A stretch of 64,000 nt of DNA from contig CM049310.1 in assembly GCA_026874595.1 (NCBI GenBank), positions 55,371,058-55,435,057 on the forward strand, read 5' to 3'. The position numbers were made by a program, and so were the translations under genes. Positions within the stretch are counted from its first letter, which is position 1. The number at the start of each line of letters is the position of its first letter. Positions 36,245 through 48,500 of the stretch are shown in pieces. The notes under the pieces are model-generated. The model did not search any database, was not told the origin of the DNA, and worked only from the letters and a program-made list of their open reading frames with translations. The stretch comes from Sipunculus nudus. Lineage: Eukaryota; Annelida; Sipuncula; Golfingiida; Sipunculidae.

Positions 36245-37190
36245 TCTTAGGTATGGCTGCGCCAGTCCCCATGTAATTTAATCAGTTCATCTGGAATATT
36301 ACAATTGAAGGCAAGGGTAGCCGCTCTCCGACGAAATCTGTGCCCTGCATTCTGATGCGGGTTTCTGATTCCAAAAGCCCTTAATGTTGCCTTCACTCTG
36401 TCCATGAATTCGTTCGACGTTAAAACAGAACCGGATCTGTCTGTTTTAAACATGTAGGGGGGTTTATCAGCAGCTGCTAGTGAAATACTAAAGTGAAGCA
36501 GTAATGCTTGTACTGGACAGAGAGGCGAATTTGGAATTCTTGGCAGAGGAACTTTTAATGACCTTTCTCTAAACTGGATTGTCTTAGAACTGTTAATATG
36601 CACAATAACACAGTCTGGAAGGAAGGAGAAACCCGGCTTAGACAGTAATGTCTGAGTGACAACCGATTTGATTTGGAAGAAGATGAGATTTTCGCAGAAA
36701 ACTGAAGAATGCTACCAAACACACTGCTCAAAAGCAAATATCCTTGGGCGAGGCAAGGTCAATTGTCTTAAGGATTCTCTTAAAATGGGTACCGTGATTG
36801 GTAGTCTCCATGGGAAGGGGAGGGGGACATCTTCTGATGTTTTGCGAACACCTTTCATCATAAGCTTTGAACCAGTAGCCCCCTGGGGAGGGTTCGAATA
36901 ACCCGCCACCTCGTGATCTAATCGGACAATGTTCAAATATTGCCTTATTGACGAGTAACACAATCTAAATAAGCTAAGTAAGCTTTATAACAAAACAATT
37001 CCCTACGATTGAATGGCACCAACCGGATCTGTGCTTGCTTACAGTAATCTACATACGATTTAAGGCGAGTTTTGTACGCATTCTTTGTGGAATTAGCCAA
37101 TGCTAGCGTCTGATAAGATGCCCCAGTTTTGTCAAGCTCCTGGAGGAACTTGCACCTTGGTTGTTGGCTTACTGTAACAACACGTATACA
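36245..37190 (-). pseudogene. Tyrosine recombinase of the YR retrotransposon
   Basis: The N-terminal part (36963-36712) has SSIRQYLNIVRLDHEVAG and LPITVPILR. The C-terminal catalytic domain (36603-36250) has KTIQFRERSLKVPLPRIP, NSPLCPVQALL and AGHRFRRRAATLAF, then DELIKLHGDWRSHT. HRFR is the H-x-x-R box. The presumptive nucleophile Tyr follows the conserved Trp by eight residues, but a TAA lies three codons before it. One or more frameshifts occur between the two halves. In live elements this enzyme inserts the circular DNA copy without making a target duplication. This copy is disabled. Confidence 0.85.
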
Positions 37191-37214
37191 TAGACCTAAG
37201 TGAAATGTGATTAG

Positions 37215-37848
37215 TTAACGGTTCAAGGTAAGTTCAAGGTAAGAATCCAATTCTAACATGCACCGGGAATAGACTGGATCATGCAAACGTGATACACAGT
37301 CCGCGACCCTGTTAACCTTGCCTTCTATATGAGTTGAACTCAAATGAAAATTATATAGTGCTGCCAACCAAAATAAGACCCTCAGAGCAGTATTAACCAC
37401 CTTATGTCAGCTATACTTTTTTATGTTTTAGAAAGTCATTATTACGACACGTGTATTACGGCGCAGTGGTGCCCATCTGTGTGCTGCTATAATCGCTGCT
37501 AGCGTCTCTTGGGCATTAATATGTAAATTAGTACATGATGGTTAATCACTTGCTAAGTTGCAGTAGCACCAGTCTGCATCAACTTCCCCGGCACATATCT
37601 GATTACAGACGTAAATGTAAACCCCCAGTACAAGTTTAGGATGTAATATGAATGCAACCCCATTAAAACACATGCTACAATTATAACACCAATGAATATC
37701 ACTTCTCATGTGATGGTCTAGCAGCCGCCGATCGTTTTTGTTCTTCTTCATTTAAACAGCATCAATAAGTCACCGGAGAAATACTCACCCGCCTCTGACT
37801 ACATATGCTGAATAATTCAATTTACCGATAAGACTTTGCAACTGGCGC
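37215..37848 (-). pseudogene. RT thumb and RNase H region of the YR retrotransposon
   Basis: Immediately after the inserted long-TIR element the minus strand reads TKRQLQSLIGKLNYSAYVV. A decayed stretch with HHMRSDIHW and CFNGVAFILHPK (37751-37542) follows. RNase H words such as LAALYNFHLSSTHIEGK and VADCVSRLHDP come next at 37370-37270. HIEGK..R.AD.(V/L)SR is the usual C-terminal RNase H signature in DIRS/Ngaro elements. Stops and shifts make it non-functional. Confidence 0.8.
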
Positions 37849-37855
37849 TTAGTCA

Positions 37856-39639
37856 AGATTTAGGAGAAGAATTGTGCAAAAAATGAAAGAAACATGGGAC
37901 TTAGCATAACAGTTGTCCATACCATACTCAGTATTTTCAGATATAGAGCCAAGCGGAATTCACTTTATCTTGGTGAAAATCCAATATGGCGGCAAGGATG
38001 GCCGCCGGATTATAAAATATCAATATATCCGGTTATATTTGTCCAAGAATGCATCGCAAGTGTATTATATCTATGTTTTCGGGTCAAGAAATTCATTTTG
38101 AGGGTTTCTATTCTGTAGAATGATTCTGTGATTGAATAATGGTTTTGTTGATTTTGAAATTTTGATAAATATTTCTTTGACTAGCACATCAAACAGCAAA
38201 CATTATTCTGCACAGTTCTGCACAGCAGTTGCATACTTTGTGATTGTTCTCAAAGAAAAATGTGTCTTTTTTATGGGCTAGGTTTGTTTGTTTTGTCATG
38301 CATTTTGATGCTTGAATTGTAGAACAGTTTTGATTGCAATATTTCATATTTCTTACTTTTAAATTCCCATTGTTTGCATGCTAATAAATGTTATTGCTTT
38401 GAAGATGTGATGGATGCAAGAAACTTGTATGTTGAAATCTAAAATAAAATGAAGAACTTGATATGTCCATAAACACTAATCATTAGGATATTTGAAACCG
38501 ACATACATGTAATTAGCCTCTGCGATCAACGTAAAATCATGTAAATCTCTGTTAGTGCAATTGGGAATATCGAGTGCTTAATTACAAATTGCACAAGTAT
38601 CTGCAAGTTTGCTGATTCTGTCATGCACAATCACCACAGTACAAAGATAGCATATAAAAGGGGTAGGACGTCGCCTAGTGGTTACGGCTTCGGATTTCGA
38701 AGTTGAAGGTATCCAATTCGAACCCCGTCCTTGTCGCAAAGGCCTAATGGTGAAATCTCGCCAGAAACCAAGAGATTCCCTCGAATGTCTTAGCGATAGG
38801 TTATGGCTTCTTTTTGATAACAAACCGTCTTTATCGTATGGATGACATAATTCTCAAAGAAAGTGATACCACCAGGCCATAATCTGTCCTTTAAAAAGAA
38901 AGCATAAAGCATAATGTTGTGAGCTTCTAAATGTGTACTGATTCTGCCTTCATGCAAGCAAAGAGTCGGAAAGCTGCACCAACACCTCGCAGTGAGAGAG
39001 TCATTGAATCTATACACCTGACAGGTGTGAGCTTCTACCCGTGTGTGTATCCTGCCATGCACACATTCAGTCTGAAATGAAATTTATAAACAAATAAAAT
39101 TTATCTTAAATGGATGGTACAACTAGTCAATATATATATTTAGTATAAGGCACCTTCATAAGGTTAGAATCAGAAGCCAAGGAGAACCACTACAACCCAC
39201 TCTCACAGCAACACCGGTTATAGAACCTTCGTTCCCAGTGGAGAGAGCCGAGCGTTTTACCATTTACTATATTGAAAGTGTTCAAATATATGAAAAAAAC
39301 ATATATTTTAAATTTTAGCACAGGATTCAAAAAATAGGTTTTAACGTTCCATGTGCTAGTTAAGCACAGTTATAAAACCAAATAAAACCAGGTGTCATTC
39401 ACAGTCATTATACTGAGTTGAAACCCTTTCTAGCGACATTATAACTTGAGTTATTGACATTATTTAATCCGGCGGCCATCTTGGCCGCAATCTTGGATTT
39501 TGGCCAAGATAATCTATTTTCAGCTTGGCCCTATATCTGAAATTCAGTATTAAGCTCCAAAGAATAGTTTTGGAAACTTTCATACTTCTTTCATTTTTTG
39601 CACAATTCTTCCAAATATGGGAGTTTGACCGCTGGACTA
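37856..39639. mobile_element. 1.8-kb DNA element with about 170-bp terminal inverted repeats
   Basis: The left part (GAATTGTGCAAAAAATGAAAG at 37868, then CAGATATAGAGCCAAG and AAGGATGGCCGCCGGATTA) is repeated in inverse at 39460-39617 (CCGGCGGCCATCTTGG, CTTGGCCCTATATCTG, CTTTCATTTTTTGCACAATTC). It lies inside the RT region: the flanks read ...MSLKRMT and TKRQLQSL..., adjacent in intact relatives. The junctions carry TTAGTCA (37849-37855) and TTTGTCA (39640-39646), an imperfect 7-bp duplication. No transposase is visible, so it is non-autonomous. A tRNA-like SINE head lies within it at 38661. The open frames at 37894-38118 are TIR by-products. Confidence 0.82.
38661..38731 (+). repeat. tRNA-like SINE head
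   Basis: GGGTAGGACGTCGCCTAGTG at the start, an A-box-like GCCTAGTGGTTACGG and a B-box-like AATTCGAACCCC (38715-38726), at tRNA-like spacing. There is no anticodon-arm folding good enough for a real tRNA, so it is a SINE head or tRNA pseudogene. Confidence 0.6.
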
Positions 39640-39646
39640 TTTGTCA

Positions 39647-40208
39647 TACGCTTCAATGACATGCACTTAGCCAGCTTCTCTCTTATTCTGCCGAGTTTAT
39701 CCGCTAACAAACTTTAACACATTTAATGCTATCTGTATATTAATCCTTAGAAAAGGTCAACACTGACAAGGTCCAACTCACTTATTCCAATTCATCATGA
39801 ACCCAAGTTTCCTAAGTATCCTAAGACTTAGTGTACAATGTGTATACATACCCAAGGCACAGTCATTATTATTGTTAGAAATAATTAAAAAATCATCCAG
39901 ATAAACGATAACATTTCTAAACCCTTGATAAGCTATATATCTTGTCACTGCTTGCGTCAAACGGTGAAATATTCTGGGCGCCCGCCAGGCATCAAACGGT
40001 AATTTAGTGCGATATAAATATCTAGTTGTACCATCCGAATCAGTCCACGAAAGTCCGGTAAATCTCTGACTATGTTCAGATGTCCTAACTGAACGCCACG
40101 CAGATTTACGATCCACTTTAGCCATGTATGCACCTTGCGTGACCAGTTTAGCTGCATGATCTACTGTTTTGAACTTAGCCTGATACTCCCATTCAGCATA
40201 ATCATTGA
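39647..40208 (-). pseudogene. Reverse transcriptase core of the YR retrotransposon
   Basis: The minus-strand frame contains NDYAEWEYQAKFKTVDHAAK, YMAKVDRKSAWRSV, GLSWTDSDGTTRYLY, LPFDAWRAPRIFHRLTQAVT and the catalytic YLDDF (codons at 39903-39892), ending in LRKLGF. All these are DIRS/Ngaro-type RT motifs. Substitutions at normally strict sites (DRKSAW for DLKSAY; DAWRAP for GARRAP) suggest relaxed constraint. The frame opens inside the right TIR of the MULE at 40395, so about 60 residues of transposon origin are fused in frame upstream. After 39778 stops begin, and the RT continues in pieces to 39647. Confidence 0.9.
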
Positions 40209-40390
40209 GAATACAGGACATTTCGGTCCCATGCGATTTCGGTCCCGGGGCCAATTGAGGTTTGCCAATTACCGTTTCGTCCCCGTGTGGTTGCCGTGTC
40301 GGTCCCGGCCATATATTACGTCTGCAAAATCGGTCCCGCTTCGTGAAGACGAAAGAGATGTTAAATGCACGAGTTAAATCCATGTAAACC
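40209..40390 (+). repeat. MULE left TIR with iterated CGGTCCC motifs
   Basis: The heptamer CGGTCCC or a close variant occurs about five times (TTTCGGTCCCATG, TTTCGGTCCCGGGG, TTTCGTCCCCG, TGTCGGTCCCGG, AATCGGTCCCGC). The same spacing recurs in the other TIR. Repeated motifs in MULE TIRs are plausible transposase-binding sites. Confidence 0.85.
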
Positions 40391-41085
40391 AGCACAAATA
40401 TACCTACGAAATTTTATTTTTTATCAACATGCTCACGGGATTAATTATTATAATGTTTTATCATTCACTAGAAATAATAACTACTATTTTAATTTTATTT
40501 GTTAGAGAATTATTCGTTTTCACAGCTGATGACGTTGATTATTCCATTTCATTGAATACTTTTATTCATTTGACAGATAATCTTTTTCTCTAGGATCGTT
40601 ACATTATATCTATGAGAATAAACAACTTTGAGACTGGTTCACGTTCATTTGATCAAAATGCTTTTGATTTATTATTTTAAATATGTGTACCATCACCGTG
40701 TTTAAAAATGGATCAAAGGAGTGGAACAGAAGTGAATTTATCTTTATAAAAATGAAAAACTGTAACATTCATTTATTCCCAAAATACCAAGGAAATTTTT
40801 TTATTAATTTTTTTTTATTTATTTGAACTAAGTGTACTTGATCAAATTAAATGCGTTCCATAATGAGGTTTTATATTATATGGTGTTAGAAGGGGCTGTA
40901 TCAATAAATGGAAAAAAATCAAGATAACAAATCATTTATTACAAAAATACCATGCAACATTCTACGATATTAATATACCATGCAAGAGCTTCAAGCTTCC
41001 ACCATTTCTGTCCATAAACGAATCCACTTTAATCACTATGAATTTAACTTAAATGCTAATGACATTCATAACATTTACCTGCATG

Positions 41086-41200
<115 letters not shown>

Positions 41201-41239
41201 TCTACAGATTGTTAAAGTCTAAAGTTGATTCTACAGATA

Positions 41240-41501
41240 TTCTACAGATATGCATCATGGCGGGTTTTCTCTCTATCTACATTAGGGCAAACCAGTCGGC
41301 TCCCTGCCTCCAATAACAAACGAGCACTTCTCCTGTTGTCCTCGCACTGTGTCAACAGACAGTACAGTTCAGTCTTGCATCGTCTGGTGGCCCGTCTCTG
41401 CTGGCGTGTTATTTCTTCCCTAAGCACCAACTGCGCCTGGATCGTAATAAGTGTGGCCTCCTTCTGCAGCAGATCCACCAACACGTAAAAGGGAAGATCA
41501 G
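41240..41501 (-). pseudogene. MULE transposase, C-terminal exon
   Basis: It starts after a TCTTTCCAG acceptor (41510-41502, minus strand). It reads DLPFYVLVDLLQKEATLITI, then a QAQLVLREEITRQQRRATRR block and a LLEAGS tail, ending at a stop just below 41242. This matches the C-terminal region that follows the catalytic domain in animal MULE transposases (LP.Y.L...L.KEA.L......L....L.R.QR). Phase fits the upstream exon: the split codon gives Ala after NHR. This exon has no internal stop. Confidence 0.75.
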
Positions 41502-41556
41502 CTGGAAAGATTATATATTTGAAAAATTATGAGTTATGATTAGTGATGCATCAATA

Positions 41557-41560
<4 letters not shown>

Positions 41561-41611
<51 letters not shown>
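41561..41611. repeat. (AT)n microsatellite in the transposase intron
   Basis: A pure AT run within the 383-bp intron between the two transposase exons. Confidence 0.9.
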
Positions 41612-41615
<4 letters not shown>

Positions 41616-41884
41616 ACGGTTACCGAAACGGTATACACGCTGTATCATCGTATCTATGAAACAGAGTGACTGCTCAAAATATCGATACAAGTCATCCTGA
41701 CCGAAAAAAAAATGTCATTTTTAAAGTTGAAGCTGCTTTTCATATTGACCTTGTTTTTTATATTTTTTTTAATTTTTAACCACAAAACCTTAAATCGTAA
41801 AGTACTTATATTTATAATTAGCACATGAGAAATATAATCTGTATATAACTATTATAGATTATTGTATATGCTTACATCGTTTAC

Positions 41885-42111
41885 CGCGATGGTTCATGCG
41901 AATGTGGTATTCCTCCACATCATTGTTCGTGTGGATAGCCAAACCAAACACGGTCTACCGGGCGCCACATCGGCCCCTCGATCCACGTGTTCTCCATGTA
42001 GGTGCACAGCCGCTGAATTGGTTCTGCGCTAGCAGTCTGTGTCAGTTGCTTGAATACTGGACGGATGTGTATCGCTGGTAACAGAGACAGAGCCATCAGT
42101 CGGCGAAATAT
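41885..42111 (-). pseudogene. MULE transposase, catalytic-region exon
   Basis: It begins after a TTGTTCTTCAG acceptor and ends at a GTAAAC donor on the minus strand. It reads FRRLMALSLLPAIHIRPVF, then LCTYMENTWIEGPMWRP and, after a one-base frameshift near 41935, HTNNDVEEYHIRMNHR. The LPA.HI...F, Y.E.TWI...W.P and (R)TNNDVEG(W/Y)H.R.N series is the conserved C-terminal part of the MULE DDE transposase domain. The final catalytic Glu lies in NNDVE. Upstream exons for the DD part were not found in 42112-43250, so the gene is truncated as well as frameshifted. Confidence 0.82.
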
Positions 42112-43448
42112 CTGAAGAACAATTTATATTTAAGTCATTCTAAACATGTGTGGTGTATATTAACAAATAAAATGCATAGACATTTTTCTGGAATCAGCCG
42201 TAAATATTCTTAAGAAAAATAAGGAAAAGGTTGTAAACATGGAAACTAAGTGTATGTGTGCATCTTGATAACATAAATAACCCGAAAATCATTATTGATG
42301 AATGAATTGGTTGTTCGATCCTGATGAAATGTGCAATGTAATTTATAATATTAATCTTAAAAATGTTATTAAGGTAGTCTGCATCCTTTTAGTATATAAC
42401 TATATATATGATAAATACCGTTTTCCTTAATCGACACCATAACATTTTGGAAATAGGCATAGTTCCAAAAAAATAAGGACGTAAAATGTATTAGAAAATG
42501 CTTTTCCATCCGCGTTATTAACCCGGGTATATTGCTAAATTTTCCTTACATATATTGCATGATATACCATCAGTGGATTGCGGCGGTATTTTGTTTGGTA
42601 GATATACTTGTATTGCCAAATCAATTGATAAATACATCGATTTCTGCATGTAATAGCAATTTTATGCTTGCATTCTTTTTATTAGCAAACGATATAGCTA
42701 TATACATACAATATAGTTATAAGTAAATTGATATGTTATACACGGGCGAGTATAAATTTTCGATAGCAGGAAACTATATCAATGGTACTTCGATCGAACA
42801 TAACAAGTACGAGTGTTACACTTTTTAAATGTCCTGGCGGTAATGGTATTTGCACGTGTTGTAATAATAAAGTAAATATAGCTTTCATGATGATGATAAT
42901 GCTTTATTACATACTCACGGTTCATATACATATATGTATTGGTCAGTATACATACAATAGGCATACACATACACATATATTTTTATTTGATATAAAATAA
43001 ACAGTTTTAGTTAAAAAAAACTATGAATATTTCCTTAATCAAATGACACCTGGTATTATCGAAAAAAGGATATAATTTAAATTCAAGGGAACAATTTGAC
43101 AGTAACACTGACGACTGTAAATATTACTATGGATATAACATTCATAAAACTATTAGAAAAAGAAATAAGAAGAACGGGGGAAATCAATATTATATTTGTT
43201 ACATAGTTTATTCTATATTCAACAACATAAATGACTGTATACATTCACAATGAAACTTGAATAACGTACATGTAATTTGTGCATTTAACAACTCTTTCGT
43301 CTTCATGAAGCTGGACCGATTTGGCAAACGCAATATATGGGCGGGACCGAAACGGCAACCACGCGGGACCGAAACGGCAATTGGCAAACCTCAATCGGCC
43401 CCGGGACCGAAATGGCATGGGAACGAAATGTCGAGACATCATCATTGA

Positions 43449-43930
43449 CAGCCCCGCCTGCAGGCAGACTACAATCATGTAGGAGTCTTATTGTTCCATC
43501 CTTTTTCGGAATGGCACCGAGCGCACTAATGATACTTGGGTTTAGTCTCACACCGAACACAATTTCCCAATGATATTTCTTTCATTTTTACTGCCTCCAT
43601 GGCCTCTCTATTTAACACAGCTGACTTATTATTATCCATATGCACTGATCAGGGCACTGCAGTATTACTTACTATATCAAACCTTTTTTACGCTTTCAGT
43701 TAAAAACTCTTCATCGTGATCATTGGTTTCTTCAAGATAGCTTTGCCATTTAGATTCATTGAAACCCAACTGTTGTTGAAAACAAACCGTGTCTAGCTAA
43801 TATCTAGCGTGGTTAAATGAGGGGTGTCTGAGTGCACAACCCGGGTAAGAACAAATATGAGCAAACATACAGTCATTAAATCACGCCTCGCAGCAGGGTT
43901 ATATTGCCTGCAGATGTCTTAGCCGTCAGG
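43449..43930 (-). pseudogene. N-terminal part of YR retrotransposon reverse transcriptase
   Basis: The frame 43560-43449 reads GVRLNPSIISALGAIPKKDG, then TIRLLHDCSLPAGGAVND, the opening RT motif (PKKDG..RL.HD.S.P). It runs straight into the MULE duplication. Upstream words such as DEEFLTESVKKGFDIVSNTA near 43720 belong to the region just before RT in this group. Several stops are present. Confidence 0.78.
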
Positions 43931-44133
43931 GGCTACAGGCCCTCTGGAACGAGACAGGTAATGTGGTAATCTAGGGCTCGGGTAGGTTTAACCTGTTGGT
44001 ATTGGTTGTTTTTTTTTTGTTTTTTTCGCCTCAACCACGCAGCCTGTAAATGTCCCTCCATCGTAAATCGAGGTATGCCTGCAGTCGCCCATATTCACGG
44101 TCAACATAAACACAGAGGTTCTTTTCATGCGTC

Positions 44134-44937
44134 TTAATTATCTGGTATACTCGAGCGGATCGTGATGGACAAATAGTCCATTACACCATCTAAGACAATT
44201 ACCCAGTCCTTTACCATAGAATTTAAAATGGCCAAATTAGCAAGTGACCCCTGGGCAATAGACAGTTGTTCAATAATGGGCTTCTTAGGTCGAGCATTCA
44301 AGCTCACTTGAAGGGGGCCCCTCCCCTGTTTTTGACAATAGAACAACAGATTCTCCACGGCCCCACTTACACCCACAAAGTCAAGAATATCGTTGAATTT
44401 TAAACCAATTCGGTGTGAGGCTATCCAGATATATTTGAGGATTGTCCCATGAGGCTTGCGTCGTGAAATTAACTCCCATCTGACGGGTATTTTGATATAA
44501 CGGGGCCAAGCGAAAAAGGTCAGCGAGAAGCTCCGGATGGGCACCATCTTGGCATAGTATACCGGATGTTGTTCCCGGAAGTGGTCTTGTTCTCTGCTGC
44601 CACTATGATTGCCAAGCCAACCAGAATTTGCTATATTCTTTGTAGTATTTTGGTTTCCCGTGGCTTGCTGTTGTGCTAGCATTTCTAGAACTTGTCGGAC
44701 GTAGCCAGCGTCACCCGTCGGAGTTCCAGCGCTTACCGGGCTACTTTCGGTTTTATCTGAACAATGACCATTAATTGACACATGGCCGACGGCTCGACTC
44801 CTGCGTGTGATGAGGTGGGCTGACAGACCGTTTTTCGTCTGTAGTGTCGCAACCCCTTTGAGCACTAATTTACGTTGTCCACGGGGTATTTTCGCCTTCA
44901 CAATGTCCTCTGCCCCAAGTAATTCTAGGGCTTCCAT
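44134..44937 (-). CDS. Gag-like ORF1 of the YR retrotransposon
   Basis: An intact 267-codon frame, the longest in the window, starting at an ATG at 44937 and ending at 44134 just upstream (minus strand) of the RT fragments. Position, strand and length suggest the structural ORF1 of the retrotransposon. I see no zinc knuckle or other family motif. There is a polar Ser/Gly/Gln-rich middle (about residues 60-115) and a basic, hydrophobic C-terminal half that includes LDFVGVSGAVENLLFY. As an uninterrupted frame next to disabled ones it may be preserved by chance or by recent activity. The assignment rests on context. Confidence 0.5.
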   Translation of the reverse strand: MEALELLGAEDIVKAKIPRGQRKLVLKGVATLQTKNGLSAHLITRRSRAVGHVSINGHCSDKTESSPVSAGTPTGDAGYVRQVLEMLAQQQATGNQNTTKNIANSGWLGNHSGSREQDHFREQHPVYYAKMVPIRSFSLTFFAWPRYIKIPVRWELISRRKPHGTILKYIWIASHRIGLKFNDILDFVGVSGAVENLLFYCQKQGRGPLQVSLNARPKKPIIEQLSIAQGSLANLAILNSMVKDWVIVLDGVMDYLSITIRSSIPDN

Positions 44938-45439
44938 TGAAGTAAACCCTTCATCATTTTAGCAGACTCACAGTCGTTTGGTCAAGTTTTAGTTCAAGTA
45001 AGAAATTTTTAAAGTATTAAAGTAGCATTTATTTAAAATCAATACCTTAAATGATGCCCAAATTTGTTCACGGCATTTCCCCCAAGTTAGTACAGTAAAT
45101 TTAATTATCACAGCATGTACACATTAGGATTTTATCTATTAAAATATGAAATTTGAAAATACATTTTCCTTTATGCATATTTGAAAATGGATTTTTAAAA
45201 CATTTCATCATTTTATTTCAGCTAATAAATCAAATGTGTATTATTATAGTCCAGCTAATCACCACTCCCTTCCCTATTCTTTATTTGACAGTTGTTTATA
45301 CAATCCCATGTTTATTTTTATGCACATATTACTGTCACAGTGCTAAAATAATGATACCGTTAGAAATATTTGATCATGGGAGACACCTGGATCGTGATAT
45401 AGTCCATCAAAGTGCAAGAGTTTCACAGAGATCCTACCA

Positions 45440-45578
45440 ATAAGTGACTTACACACGAGCCATAGGGTGAAGTCTACACCCTAGGCCCGCTTGCTAGATA
45501 AGTAATAATGTCCCCTCTCTGACCCACTGGCTGTGATTTATAGTCCGGGCATTAACAGGTTGAGTCCACTTAAAGTGT
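45440..45578 (+). repeat. Dispersed 140-bp repeat, copy 1
   Basis: It starts TAAGTGACTTACACACGAGC and contains CTACACCCTAGG, ACTGGCTGTGATTTAT and GTCCGGGCATTAA. It is repeated in the same orientation at 49490. Confidence 0.85.
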
Positions 45579-48500
45579 AAGTGGAGGAAGGGAAATCGTT
45601 TTACAGTATATGGAATTTCCAACACTGCCTACCAGGTTTACGTAAAAAAAATACTTTTTTTCTTTTTCTTTCTTTTCATTATACTAAAGGATATTCCATT
45701 GCTATCAGGGTTACTTTGAATATCGGTGAAAATGTTCTGGAACCTGTGGTTGAAAAAAAACTGGCCGGACAATAAATATTACCCGGAAACCCCAAAAAGT
45801 TCCTTTTGATCTGGAAGTTTTCATTATACATGTATATTACAGTAAATGTCTTAATGTGTTCCCAATTTGTTATGATGTCAGTTAATCAAATAAACACATC
45901 AAATAATCATGAAGTGGTCACAACATACAAATGCTAAAAATGCACTAAAAACTAGGTTAATGTGTGAAAATATCTTTTTTTATAATGTCCAAATGTGTTG
46001 CACCGTTTGAGGATTGTGGTATGTGACAGCATGACTCATAAATCAATGTCCTTGTGGCTCTGAGCCTGAAGAATGTAACCTGTCTTTTCCTTATAAGGTT
46101 ACAGGTCGCATATTTATATTTATTTTACGGTTATCATTTTTAAATATATGTAAGGATCACTGCTGCTGGGAAACATCGGCTGTATTCCCCGTGCTGTGGC
46201 TTTGCAGATCATACTGGTGTGTGCAGGAGGCAGAACATGTCTTTCTCCTGCAACAAATAAAAACAAAGCACCAGTATCTATTCCACACAAATTGTATCAC
46301 AATATATATCAATAATGAACAACTATGTTATTAAAGTCATTATGATTTTTTTATAATGACTACCCCTCAGAGCTTACAGGTCGGACTAACTTCACATACT
46401 ATGCTGATTTGGTTTATGCAACAATTATCATATTCAGATTGACTTAAGAATATATAGTCAGCTCTCAATAATTCATTACCAGGGTTTTTTTTATGTAACT
46501 ACATGGATCCAAACGAAAAACAAAATTCAACCCAACGTATCATAAAATGTTTTCATAATTAACTGTTACATTCGGTTATGCTAGTAATGTTAGACAGAAA
46601 GTAAATACCTGTAAATCGTAAGCTGTATCAATAGAATTTTGCAGAGAAAACAACAGAACCGTTGGTTTAATTATGAATCATATTTTTTATTTGAATTTTA
46701 AATCGAGAGAAAGAACCAATTAATAAAAAGCATTCAATAATCTATTAGGTATCATTCATAAATTGACGTCTGTTTTAATAGATTTAAGCTCTTAAATTTA
46801 ATGTTAAAATTAAGTAATTTGAAATGTGTAATACTAGAAATAGAAATGAGCTCTGAATTTTAACTTTATATGTGTTGAATTATTAAAATGTGTACAAGGT
46901 TGTTAATGGCAATCTTTAATATTATAATATTTCCTGAATGCATCCTTCAACACACATGACATTGTGCAAACATACATAATACTCACCACTTAAGGGGATT
47001 ACTTTACCAGGCTATCTTGACACCCCACATGTGCGAAAAGCTGCTGCATCTGATACACATTTGAACAGCTGCATGAGTACTTAGGAAACAAAGACAAGAT
47101 TAATGGTCAGTTTTGCAGTTTAACATATTTTATGTACCCGACAGTATAATGTGGTCCTGTAGGCCGCTGATATAAAGGAAGGAGATTATTAGAGTCTGGA
47201 TCATAAAGGTTTGTGGTCATTGTTTTCTTTTATGTGATACCAGACAAATATGCCTGAACTGTTGACTTGTAATACTCATGTGACTGGCCATGTAATAACT
47301 TCTCTCAATTTAGCTATTTACCAATTTAAAAAAACTGTTTCAGTTGCAGAAGATGTGGAATAGGACCTTTTATTTTATACTAGGCAGAACAGAATATACT
47401 TTAATTGTATCTCAGAGAGAACTAGGCAAGTTTATTAATATATATTATTAAGTGGGGAGCAAAGCTTACGTCTGGTTTTGGCATTTATCAACCCAGGTTT
47501 TTTTAAAGTTTAGATGCTTGATTTTCTCTACACAAATATACCAATGATTATTTACATATAAGAAATGCTAACCTCGGCCCCCTAACAACGGATTCTGCAC
47601 ATGCACATAATATTAATTCATAAGTTATCCATTTGAGCCTTAGTGTTTGTATTTTTTTTGTATTTTTTTTATTTTTCTCTATTTTCACAGACCTTGTACT
47701 ACAGGATTTGGTAGTAGTGCTATTTTTTTATAGTTGGATGTTATTTGAGTTTGGAGCTTAAAAAGGCAAAAGTTACTGGTTTTAGTTGATCTGACATCAG
47801 ATGCTTTATTTTTACTTAAAAATTAAGAATTTCAGCATTTAAATTACTGTGGAATGTACCTATTTTAAATTTTATTTATATTATGCCCTTTACTTATCCT
47901 TTCCTATATTGGTTAAGTTAATGAAATTCCTGTCCGTTTGATCAAGTAACATGTTAGCAAACTAAATATCAGATGAAACCTGCCATTAATTGCTGAACCA
48001 ATCAGCTAATGACGTAATATTCATAGATGTTGACACACATGACTTTTTACAGGGTGAAGCCTAGTAATTCAGAATCGAGTGCACAAATACACTTAGTGGT
48101 TTCCTTTAGATGTTTATTTAAAGAGCCTCCGACGAGTGCTTTGCACTCGCGACACGAATATTACCTATAGTATTTGCAATCACGACACGTGAAAGGTCCA
48201 TGGGGACATATCTACCTGACCTAATTGTATAAAAGTTGTAAACCGGCCGCGCCGGGTCTGAAATTTCTGCTTTGTCCTACGTGGCATGGTGTTGTTTTAC
48301 CAAGCACATACTAACCCAGTTTGAAAATGACGAAATAGCCGTCAAAAGGGCAAAGTTTATGGTCAATACCGATAATCTTGTCTTACACCCGCTTCCGTTT
48401 TTAGCATACGTGTTTCAAAGTCACTAAAATATGTTAGATACATACTTTTCTGGCGGAGTTAAATAAAATATGACACCGTTGATAGGTATGTTTAATTCTC

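Noticed and set aside
38661-38731. Functional tRNA gene
   Set aside because: A and B boxes are recognisable but the arms do not fold as a complete cloverleaf; better read as a SINE head.
41225-41488. Plus-strand 87-codon frame
   Set aside because: Antisense of the MULE transposase exon, which has better family motifs and splice sites.
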